From JAEXOD01 sp963667875 (GTDB lineage: Bacteria > Bacteroidota > Ignavibacteria > Ignavibacteriales > Melioribacteraceae): 64,000 nucleotides of DNA. Numbering within the stretch: position 1 is the stretch's first letter; every line of letters starts with the position of its first letter. The position numbers and the translations under genes were made by a program. Under the pieces are notes generated by a model. That model was given only the letters and a program-made list of their open reading frames with translations. It was not told the origin of the DNA and did not search any database. Below are positions 16,552 to 24,708 of the stretch, piece after piece. Location of the stretch: positions 62,001 to 126,000 of the forward strand of contig CAXXGC010000005.1 of NCBI GenBank assembly GCA_963667875.2, given 5' to 3'.

Positions 16552-16634
16552 TAATAAATATATGTTAAAATTTGTTATAAATTTTTCAAATTAAGTTTTT
16601 AACTAATTATCATTTAATATATTTAGGAGGCATA

Positions 16635-19600
16635 ATGAAGTCTACCGGACTTGGTAATTTTACTTATTCTCTAACCACAAAAAAACTTTCCGTTTTTTTA
16701 CTTTTTACGCTGTTGTTCTTTTCATTAAGCACCAGCATTAAAGCTGACATATACCCTTTTAATATTAGAGTTACTCAGCCAACAAACGAAAGTGTTTTTG
16801 ATGGTTCTTTTTCTGATGGTACTGCTGCGGCTATTCGCTTTTTTACTCCACCGTCAACCAGTACTTTTAATGCTACTGTAAAAATTTACAGCGGCGCTAC
16901 AGTTATTAAAACAATCACAGCAGATAGTCTCAACGGTGCAGACAATTCCATAATATGGGATGGAAGTACTGATGGTGCTGCTGCTGCTCCAACAGGGACT
17001 TATAGTGTAGAGATTTCAACATCAATCAATGTTCCTTCCACTAATTACACGATGGTTTACGATGCAGGAAATGATGCAGCCGGATTATCAACACGTGGTG
17101 TTACAGTAGTTAAAGATCCTACTGCTAAAAATTTCGGATTTGGTTATTCCGTTACTGGAGCCGGAACAGCAGGAACTCCTTGGGCAGTTGCCGGTTTTGC
17201 CAGAGTTTCTATGAGTGGTGCATTAGCTGGTGATGTTGCCGGTTCACCAATTGTTGTTACAACCGGTGAGGTTATTCCAAGCACTACAAATAGAAGATAT
17301 TCGCCCGGAGTTGGTGAGGATGGTTACGTTTATATTGTTGGACAAGGCGAAAAGAAAATTTTAAGAGTTCACCCGGATTCTTTAAATGTAGCATTTTTCA
17401 CCACTGATACAGCTCAAGTTACCGGAACAATTAACGATGTAAAAGTTGTAGGAACAGGTGTTGGTAAAAAGATGTTCTTATCAACTACAAACGGTATCTT
17501 TTATGCTCAAATAGATAATGCTACTACTTATAATGGTCCTTTTACTAGATTATTAGCAGCTCAAACCGGAATGACCTTTTGGAGTGTACAGGCTGGTGAC
17601 GAAAAGTGTTTGTATGTAGTAGTTCGTTCAGCATTAGCAAACATACAAGATGCAGTATTTAAATTCGATTTTACAGCTTCTGGATTAGTTGAAAAAACAT
17701 TTGCAGATACTTCTTGGGGAGTTCATTTCCCTAACGGTGATGCAGTTTCTTTAGATATTCGTACAGATAATGTTAATACTTCTGCCGATGATATACTTTA
17801 TTTGACTGTTGATAAAGCAGGTACAGGTACCGATACAAGCGGTGTTTATGAAATTAAAAACCTTAATTCTACTCCTGTAAAAACTCTAGCTTTTGCCGAT
17901 CCTGACAATAATACTTCATCATCACGCGGTGAAGTTGCAGTAGATTACGGCGGAAATATAATTTATTTTGAAAATTCTAATGAACAAATATTTATTATTG
18001 AACCGCCAACAACTGATTTTACTCATACAATTGCTGGTTTAAATAATTTTTCAGTTACAAGTTCAGGTATTGTAACTCCTCCTATGACTATTGCTGATGC
18101 AAGATTTGATGGGAACAGCGATTTACAACCTGATAGACTTGGCCAAACTGTAACTGTAATAGGTATTGTAAACTCAGCTAACTTTACTGCTTCGGCTAAC
18201 AGATTCAGTTATTATATTCAAGATGAAACCGGTGGTATTAATCTTACAAAGTCAGTAACCGGCGGCGGCCCTGTTTATAAATTTGGTGATAGAATTCAAG
18301 TAACCGGAAAAGTTGCTTATTACAGAGGTTTGACAGAATTGGATTTGGCAGATTTTGATTTAACAACAGCCGTTATTTTATTAGATACTAATAATGTTGT
18401 TACTCCTATTGATGTTACAATAAATCAATACTTGGAAAATGGCGAAGAATATGAAGGAAGATTTATCCAAATTAAAGCTGTCGGTTTAGCTCCCGGTTCA
18501 CCTGTTTGGCCTGCTACCGGAGCAGATGCTAACATGATGATTTGGGATGGTTTACATAAATTAACTCTTCGAGTTGATAAAGATACAGATTTAGATAATA
18601 ATACAGCTCCTACATTCCCAATAACCGTTAAAGGTGTTGCTACTCAGTATACTTCTGCTTCAACAATCCATAATGATGGTTATCAAATTACTCCTAGTTG
18701 GTATGCTGATATTACAGGTAACGTTCCCGCACCCCCAAGTCCATATTTCTCATTAATTGAACCAGCCAACAACGCTACAGTTCCTGTTGTTAATAATACA
18801 GGTTCATTCACAATGAAATGGCATAAAGCTGTAGATTTTAATAATGACAATTTAATTTATCAATTTATTGCTTTACCAAACTTGGTTACATCTTCTGCAT
18901 TACAAGATACTTCTTACAACTTAACAGCTGCAAAAGTATTACAGTTAATGGGTGTTAATCCTCAAATTACTTTTAGATGGACAGTAAAAACTAAAGGTGC
19001 TGAAGCTTCACTTGTAACTAGTGTTGATACTTTTACAGTTACATTTACAAATAATTTAGTTACAACTGAAGATACTTTAGCTTTAACACATAACACCGGC
19101 AATATGCAGGCTGCTGTTTATAATATGGGTGCCCTTGGTGCTTATATTGATGCAGCAGGCAATTCAATTGGTGATGGTGTTTCTTATAAAGGCCAAAACG
19201 GCGTTTATTGCGGTGGTGTAGTATTTGGTTCGGCTGCTGCCGATTCAGTAAACGGAAATATTGGAAGTTATAATCTTGGTGATACCAAAAATGTAACTTC
19301 AAACTTTGCTGCCGGATTTACTAATAATACAATCTTTAATCAGATTTCTACTGCTGTTATTAATGATGCTGCTGCTCCTGTTCCTTACGGAATGGATATT
19401 ATTCAGCAATCATTTAGTGCTGCAAATGAAAACATTGTTTATTTAAGATACGGTTTTATTAATAAAACTGCTGCGGCTGTTAATGATTTTTATGCAGGAT
19501 TATTCTTTGATTGGGATATTGATGCTGCTGCTTATGCTACAAACAAAGCAGGTTATGATTTAACCAAACATTTAATTTATCAATATTCACCTACAAAACC

Positions 19601-20201
19601 TTATTATTATGGCATGGTTGCTTTAAATGGCGCAAGCGGTTATAAAGCAAAAGTAAGTGGTTCAGCTTCAACTATCCGAACAGATGGATTTAATTATATT
19701 ACAACTATTGATGCAGTTCAACCTACAACTACCGGTGATTACAGATGTTGGATTGGTTCTAAAGTTGGTAATATTGCTGTTAGCGATACAATGTGGGTTA
19801 CTTTTGCAATTGTAGCCGGCGATTTATTAACTGACATTCAAAATAACGCCGGTACTGCATTTGTAAAAGCTAAATCATTAGGCTGGACAGATATAGTTGT
19901 TGGTGTTGAAGATGAAGAAGTTAGTGTAGTTCCAACTCAATTTTATGTTGATCAAAACTATCCTAATCCATTTAACCCATCTACTTCTATTCGTTTCGGA
20001 TTACCTCAAGCATCAGCTGTTGATTTAAGAATCTATAATATTCTTGGTCAAGAAGTTGCTGTTTTAATTAACGGCCAAAATTTAAGTGCCGGTACATATA
20101 ATTATTCATTTGATGCTTCCAAATTATCATCTGGTACTTATATTTACAGATTACAATCAGGTAACAATGTAGTTTCAAAGAAAATGATGTTAATTAAGTA
20201 A
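16635..20201 (+). CDS. T9SS-exported surface protein A (FlgD-Ig, propeller, OB-fold, sorting domain)
   Basis: A 1188-residue secreted protein with an N-terminal signal peptide (KLSVFLLFTLLFFSLSTSIKA). Next come an Ig-like FlgD-type domain (about 40-150), a propeller-like region (about 200-460), an OB-fold-like domain (about 490-690: TVTVIGIVNSANFTASA, YYIQDETGGI, DRIQVTGKV), Fn3-like linkers and a conserved module (about 800-1080). The end is a type A T9SS sorting domain from about residue 1108 (NYPNPFNPSTSIRF ... IYNILGQEVAVL ... VVSKKMMLIK). It would be exported and fixed to or released from the cell surface. AGGAGG precedes ATG 16635. The 3' third is nearly identical to the next gene. Substrate or ligand unknown. 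Confidence 0.85.
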   Translation: MKSTGLGNFTYSLTTKKLSVFLLFTLLFFSLSTSIKADIYPFNIRVTQPTNESVFDGSFSDGTAAAIRFFTPPSTSTFNATVKIYSGATVIKTITADSLNGADNSIIWDGSTDGAAAAPTGTYSVEISTSINVPSTNYTMVYDAGNDAAGLSTRGVTVVKDPTAKNFGFGYSVTGAGTAGTPWAVAGFARVSMSGALAGDVAGSPIVVTTGEVIPSTTNRRYSPGVGEDGYVYIVGQGEKKILRVHPDSLNVAFFTTDTAQVTGTINDVKVVGTGVGKKMFLSTTNGIFYAQIDNATTYNGPFTRLLAAQTGMTFWSVQAGDEKCLYVVVRSALANIQDAVFKFDFTASGLVEKTFADTSWGVHFPNGDAVSLDIRTDNVNTSADDILYLTVDKAGTGTDTSGVYEIKNLNSTPVKTLAFADPDNNTSSSRGEVAVDYGGNIIYFENSNEQIFIIEPPTTDFTHTIAGLNNFSVTSSGIVTPPMTIADARFDGNSDLQPDRLGQTVTVIGIVNSANFTASANRFSYYIQDETGGINLTKSVTGGGPVYKFGDRIQVTGKVAYYRGLTELDLADFDLTTAVILLDTNNVVTPIDVTINQYLENGEEYEGRFIQIKAVGLAPGSPVWPATGADANMMIWDGLHKLTLRVDKDTDLDNNTAPTFPITVKGVATQYTSASTIHNDGYQITPSWYADITGNVPAPPSPYFSLIEPANNATVPVVNNTGSFTMKWHKAVDFNNDNLIYQFIALPNLVTSSALQDTSYNLTAAKVLQLMGVNPQITFRWTVKTKGAEASLVTSVDTFTVTFTNNLVTTEDTLALTHNTGNMQAAVYNMGALGAYIDAAGNSIGDGVSYKGQNGVYCGGVVFGSAAADSVNGNIGSYNLGDTKNVTSNFAAGFTNNTIFNQISTAVINDAAAPVPYGMDIIQQSFSAANENIVYLRYGFINKTAAAVNDFYAGLFFDWDIDAAAYATNKAGYDLTKHLIYQYSPTKPYYYGMVALNGASGYKAKVSGSASTIRTDGFNYITTIDAVQPTTTGDYRCWIGSKVGNIAVSDTMWVTFAIVAGDLLTDIQNNAGTAFVKAKSLGWTDIVVGVEDEEVSVVPTQFYVDQNYPNPFNPSTSIRFGLPQASAVDLRIYNILGQEVAVLINGQNLSAGTYNYSFDASKLSSGTYIYRLQSGNNVVSKKMMLIK

Positions 20202-20250
20202 CTTTAATTGTTTTTGCCAAATTTAAGCCGGATTCTTTGAGTCCGGCTTT
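18966..20250 (+). repeat. Near-identical 3' segment shared with 22683-23967 (offset 3717 bp)
   Basis: From about 18966 through the stop codon and terminator, this segment matches 22683-23967 with only scattered single-base differences. Sequence upstream of the boundary encodes clearly more diverged protein. The sharp change in similarity points to recent gene conversion or a partial duplication rather than simple old duplication of the whole gene. Confidence 0.8.
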
Positions 20251-20256
20251 TTTTTT
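20225..20256 (+). terminator. Rho-independent terminator of T9SS gene A
   Basis: AAGCCGGATTC (20225-20235), TTT loop, GAGTCCGGCTT (20239-20249), one G-T wobble in the stem, followed by a run of T to 20256. It lies 24 bases after the stop codon. Confidence 0.9.
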
Positions 20257-20380
20257 AATTGTTTAATAATGTTAAAATCACACATACGTAATATTTATTA
20301 TTATATCATATCATATCCTTTATGTCTGCGGTTATTATTTCAATCTAAAACACAAACCAAAAAAATTATAATTTTATTTG

Positions 20381-20409
20381 TTGATATATGATTTTCTTTT
20401 TTTTATTAT
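20381..20409 (+). promoter_or_regulatory. Promoter of the second T9SS gene (TTGATA-17-TATTAT)
   Basis: TTGATA 20381-20386 and TATTAT 20404-20409, 17 bases apart, are a duplicate of the element at 16523-16551. Downstream the leader shares further blocks with the first copy (ATAAATATATGTTAAA and TTTTTAACTAAT) and ends in AGGAGG before ATG 20496. Confidence 0.55.
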
Positions 20410-20495
20410 GCATAAATATATGTTAAAGTTTTGTTACAAATTTTTTTAATCGAGTTTTTAACTAATCATCATATAATATATATTCAGGAGGCATA

Positions 20496-23400
20496 ATGAA
20501 GTCTAACAGACTGATTTTTTCATTTTTATTTTTAATCCTATTTTCAACAAATTATCTAGCACAAGATTTATTTGTTCGCAGTGCAATAATTCAACCCCCT
20601 GCTCTTGAAGTTGGAGGTTTTGGTAATGTTGTGACAGGAGTTGATTTTGATAATGACGGTAAATTAGAAATTTACGCAGTTAATAATAACTGTCTGGATG
20701 CTGCAAATGAACTAATACCACGAATTTACAAATACGAGTTTAATGGTACCTCTTGGGATTCGGTATGGAGTACAGTACTTCCTGGTGTTGAAAAACAAAA
20801 CACATGGCCTGCTTTAACTTCAGGCGATATGGATAACGATGGTAAAATGGAAATCATTTGGGGACCTGCTAATAACATCAGCGGTACAGTAAATCAAAAT
20901 CCATCGCGTGTTGTAGTTTACGAAAGTAAAGGTGACGGAAGTGATATTATGGGCATAGATAATGGTGATGGCACATTTAGACCAAACTCCAAATGGTCAA
21001 TGGTTGCAGCCGACGGTTACAACTTAAGACCGATTCGCTGGTTTTTGCAAGACGTGGATGAGGATAATGTTAAAGAATTGGTATTCTGCAGCCGTGTTGC
21101 CGGGGAACGTTTTGGAATTATTTCTGTTAGTACTATTCCTGATAATGGTGATGGAAGTGAAGTTTGGACAATGGAAGCTTCCGGATTAGGAATGACCATT
21201 GATGCTTCAACTATTTACGATTTGGCAATTCTAGATAATGTAATTTATTTATTCTCACAAAACGGAACAGTTACACCTATTAAAAGAGTAGCCGGAGTTT
21301 GGACTGCTCAGACTAAACAAGTTAATGGTGCCCCTGGCGGTTCATGGCTTTCGGCAAGTGTTTTAGATATTGATAATAATGGAACAAAAGAGATAGTTTT
21401 TGGCAGTTTCCTTTCTGCTACAGATAATCATGTTTATGTAATGCAAAAGGAAGCAGATACGCTGAAAGCTTATCCTGTTATTGATTTAGCTACCGGTGGT
21501 AGGATTTATAGTTCTGATTATGGAGATATTGACGGTAATGGAAAACTTGATTTTGTTTTTGGAACACGTGATGGTGTACCTGATGCCGGAATTTACCGCG
21601 CCGAATATCAAGGCGGAACAATTACTGATCCTGCCAATTGGACAAAAGATATGCTTGACAGCGGTTATCCGGTTGCAGCTAACAGATGGGGTATTATTAG
21701 TTTAGGAAACATGAATGCAGACGCTAATGATGAAGTTTTATATTCAAGTTCATATAGCGCGCCTGCACCTTTAATTATATTAAATCATATACCAATTTCA
21801 AATGCTACTCCTATAGCAACAGTTAAAATTGATGCAAACGGTGATTTTAAACCGGATAATTTAGGTCAGACATTTACTGTTATTGGTGTAGTATCATCTA
21901 TCAACTTCACCGCTTCAGCTAATGCCTTTAGTTATTATATTCAAGATGAAAATGCCGGTATTGACATTTATAAAGGCGGTGTAACCGGTGGTGGAACTGT
22001 TTATAATATTGGTGATAGAATATTAGTAACCGGCACTGTAGCTCAATATAGAGGGCTTACAGAACTTACTGTTAACGATTTGGCAGCTGATATTGTGTTA
22101 CTGGATACTGGTAATCCTGTTACCCCGGTTGACGTTACAATTAAGCAATATTTGGCTAATGGCGAACTTTATGAAGGAAGATATATTCAATTAAAAGGTG
22201 TTGGATTAGCACCTAATTCAGCTGTTTGGCCTTCAGGAGCTAACGCAAGTATAACAGTATGGGATGGTTTAAATAAATTAACCCTTTTTGTTGACAAAGA
22301 TACTGATTTGGATAATAACACTGCCCCAGTATTCCCAATCAATGTTAAAGGTATCGCTTCACAATATTCATCAGCCGCAACGGTATATAATGACGGATAT
22401 CAAATTTCACCTAATTTTTATACCGATATTACTCCTAATGCTCCGGCTCCCCCATCTCCTTATTTCTCATTAATTGAGCCTGAAAATAATGCAACTATTC
22501 CTGTTGTAAACAACACAGAAATATTTACAATGAAATGGCACAAGGCTCTTGATTTTAACAATGACAATTTAATTTATCAATTTGTTGCTTTACCAAATTT
22601 AGTTACATCAACAGCTTTAACAGATACCACATATAATTTAACTTCTGCTAAAGTACTTCAATTGATGGGCGCAAACCCTGATATTACTTTTAGATGGACA
22701 GTAAAAACTAAAGGAGCTGAAGCTTCACTTGTAACTAGTGTTGATACTTTTACAGTTACATTTACAAATAATTTAGTTACAACTGAAGATACTTTAGCTT
22801 TAACACATAACACCGGTAATATGCAGGCTGCTGTTTATAATATGGGTGCCCTTGGTGCTTATATTGATGCAGCAGGCAATTCAATTGGTGATGGTGTTTC
22901 GTATAAAGGCCAAAACGGCGTTTATTGCGGTGGTGTAGTATTTGGTTCGGCTGCTGCCGATTCAGTAAACGGAAATATTGGAAGTTATAATCTTGGTGAT
23001 ACCAAAAATGTAACTTCAAACTTTGCTGCCGGATTTACTAATAATACAATCTTTAATCAGATTTCTACTGCTGTTATTAATGATGCTGCTGCTCCTGTTC
23101 CTTACGGAATGGATATTATTCAGCAATCATTTAGTGCTGCAAATGAAAACATTGTTTATTTACGATACGGTTTTATTAATAAAACTGCTGCGGCTGTAAA
23201 CGATTTTTATGCAGGATTATTCTTTGATTGGGATATTGATGCTGCTGCTTATGCTACAAATAAAGCCGGTTATGATTTAACTAAACATTTAATTTATCAA
23301 TATTCACCTACAAAACCTTATTATTATGGCATGGTTGCTTTAAATGGCGCAAGCGGTTATAAAGCAAAAGTAAGTGGTTCAGCTTCAACTATCAGAACAG

Positions 23401-23918
23401 ATGGATTTAATTATATTACAACTATTGATGCAGTTCAACCTACAACTACCGGTGATTACAGATGTTGGATTGGTTCTAAAGTTGGTAATATTGCTGTTAG
23501 CGATACAATGTGGGTTACTTTTGCAATTGTAGCCGGCGATTTATTAACTGACGTTCAAAATAACGCCGGTACTGCATTTGTAAAAGCTAAATCATTAGGC
23601 TGGACAGACATAGTTGTTGGTGTTGAAGATGAAGAAGTTAGTGTAGTTCCAACTCAATTTTATGTTGATCAAAACTATCCTAATCCATTTAACCCATCTA
23701 CTTCTATTCGTTTCGGATTACCTCAAGCATCAGCTGTTGATTTAAGAATCTATAATATTCTTGGTCAAGAAGTTGCTGTTTTAATTAACGGCCAAAATTT
23801 AAGTGCCGGTACATATAATTATTCATTTGATGCTTCCAAATTATCATCTGGTACTTATATTTACAGATTACAATCAGGTAACAATGTAGTTTCAAAGAAA
23901 ATGATGTTAATTAAGTAA
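20496..23918 (+). CDS. T9SS-exported surface protein B (FG-GAP/VCBS repeats, OB-fold, sorting domain)
   Basis: A 1140-residue paralogue of the preceding gene with a different N-terminus. The signal peptide is MKSNRLIFSFLFLILFSTNYLAQ. An FG-GAP/VCBS-type propeller with calcium-binding-like D-x-D-x-D-G loops follows: GVDFDNDGKLEIYAV, SGDMDNDGKMEIIWG, DIDNNGTKEIVFGS, DIDGNGKLDFVFGT (residues about 50-420). Then come the same OB-fold-like domain (about 440-650), the shared module and the T9SS type A sorting domain (NYPNPFNPSTSIRF ... SKKMMLIK). The pair looks like module shuffling: one conserved C-terminal export/anchor half carrying alternative N-terminal propellers. It has its own promoter and terminator. 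Confidence 0.85.
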   Translation: MKSNRLIFSFLFLILFSTNYLAQDLFVRSAIIQPPALEVGGFGNVVTGVDFDNDGKLEIYAVNNNCLDAANELIPRIYKYEFNGTSWDSVWSTVLPGVEKQNTWPALTSGDMDNDGKMEIIWGPANNISGTVNQNPSRVVVYESKGDGSDIMGIDNGDGTFRPNSKWSMVAADGYNLRPIRWFLQDVDEDNVKELVFCSRVAGERFGIISVSTIPDNGDGSEVWTMEASGLGMTIDASTIYDLAILDNVIYLFSQNGTVTPIKRVAGVWTAQTKQVNGAPGGSWLSASVLDIDNNGTKEIVFGSFLSATDNHVYVMQKEADTLKAYPVIDLATGGRIYSSDYGDIDGNGKLDFVFGTRDGVPDAGIYRAEYQGGTITDPANWTKDMLDSGYPVAANRWGIISLGNMNADANDEVLYSSSYSAPAPLIILNHIPISNATPIATVKIDANGDFKPDNLGQTFTVIGVVSSINFTASANAFSYYIQDENAGIDIYKGGVTGGGTVYNIGDRILVTGTVAQYRGLTELTVNDLAADIVLLDTGNPVTPVDVTIKQYLANGELYEGRYIQLKGVGLAPNSAVWPSGANASITVWDGLNKLTLFVDKDTDLDNNTAPVFPINVKGIASQYSSAATVYNDGYQISPNFYTDITPNAPAPPSPYFSLIEPENNATIPVVNNTEIFTMKWHKALDFNNDNLIYQFVALPNLVTSTALTDTTYNLTSAKVLQLMGANPDITFRWTVKTKGAEASLVTSVDTFTVTFTNNLVTTEDTLALTHNTGNMQAAVYNMGALGAYIDAAGNSIGDGVSYKGQNGVYCGGVVFGSAAADSVNGNIGSYNLGDTKNVTSNFAAGFTNNTIFNQISTAVINDAAAPVPYGMDIIQQSFSAANENIVYLRYGFINKTAAAVNDFYAGLFFDWDIDAAAYATNKAGYDLTKHLIYQYSPTKPYYYGMVALNGASGYKAKVSGSASTIRTDGFNYITTIDAVQPTTTGDYRCWIGSKVGNIAVSDTMWVTFAIVAGDLLTDVQNNAGTAFVKAKSLGWTDIVVGVEDEEVSVVPTQFYVDQNYPNPFNPSTSIRFGLPQASAVDLRIYNILGQEVAVLINGQNLSAGTYNYSFDASKLSSGTYIYRLQSGNNVVSKKMMLIK

Positions 23919-23967
23919 CTTTAATTGTTTTTGCTAAATTTAAGCCGGATTCTTTGAATCCGGCTTT
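22683..23967 (+). repeat. Second copy of the near-identical 3' segment (partner 18966-20250)
   Basis: This is the matching copy of the segment in the upstream paralogue at a constant offset of 3717 bases, including the sorting-domain codons, stop codon and terminator. Differences seen by eye are mostly synonymous (for example GGTGCT to GGAGCT). Confidence 0.8.
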
Positions 23968-23972
23968 TTTTT
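23942..23972 (+). terminator. Rho-independent terminator of T9SS gene B
   Basis: A perfect 11-bp stem, AAGCCGGATTC (23942-23952), TTT, GAATCCGGCTT (23956-23966), then a T-run. It is a duplicate of the terminator after the first paralogue. Confidence 0.92.
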
Positions 23973-24069
23973 GTTATTATCTTGTTATTATAAAGCGTTT
24001 ATTCCATCGTGATTTTTATTCCCATTATTCTTATATTAAAATTGTAATTTTTAATAATATATTATTGAT

Positions 24070-24693
24070 ATGCCGCAAGAAAACAGTATTAAAACAATTA
24101 TTCAAATTAATCAAAACAAGTTAAAGGAAAAAGGTTCTACATTTATTGGAATTGCTCATCCCCTTTTAACTATTGAAGATATTGATAATCAATTAGCCTT
24201 ACTTAATAAAGAATATTATGATTCTACACACATCTGTTATGCTTATAAACTTTATCCAAATGTAAGTAAATATTCCGATGATGGGGAACCTACAGGAACA
24301 GCCGGCATAAGAATATTAAATGCTATCCAGCATTTTGATTTAACTAATATATTGGTTGTAAGTATTAGATATTTTGGAGGTACTAAACTTGGTGTGGGCC
24401 TTTTAGGTAAAACATATTATAATTCTGCTTATAATACATTGGAAAATGGAAATATTTGCGAAAAAATTGAATATGAAAAATTATTAGTAAATATTGATTT
24501 TAGTCTAACCAATACTGCCCATCATTTAATTAAAAAATACAATTGTAAAATAACAAATACATTTGTAAACCAAAAACAATCGTTGGAAATCTTAATTAAA
24601 AGCAATTTAACTGATGATTTTATTAATACATCAATTAATACAACCAACAGCCAAATTGAAATAATAAAAACTAATAACAAAATATTTATATAA
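24070..24693 (+). CDS. YigZ / IMPACT family protein
   Basis: A 207-residue protein with the family signature KYSDDGEPTGTAGIRIL (about residues 75-91) and NILVVSIRYFGGTKLGVGLL after it. The C-terminal part has the small alpha/beta domain usual in the family (DFSLTNTAHHLIKKYNCKI). The full length matches YigZ proteins (about 200 residues). In bacteria the biochemical role is not settled; eukaryotic IMPACT acts in translation control. It is a single gene with no convincing ribosome site, convergent with the histidine kinase gene to the right (15 bases between stop codons). Confidence 0.88.
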   Translation: MPQENSIKTIIQINQNKLKEKGSTFIGIAHPLLTIEDIDNQLALLNKEYYDSTHICYAYKLYPNVSKYSDDGEPTGTAGIRILNAIQHFDLTNILVVSIRYFGGTKLGVGLLGKTYYNSAYNTLENGNICEKIEYEKLLVNIDFSLTNTAHHLIKKYNCKITNTFVNQKQSLEILIKSNLTDDFINTSINTTNSQIEIIKTNNKIFI

Positions 24694-24708
24694 TTAGTAT
24701 TGACATTA

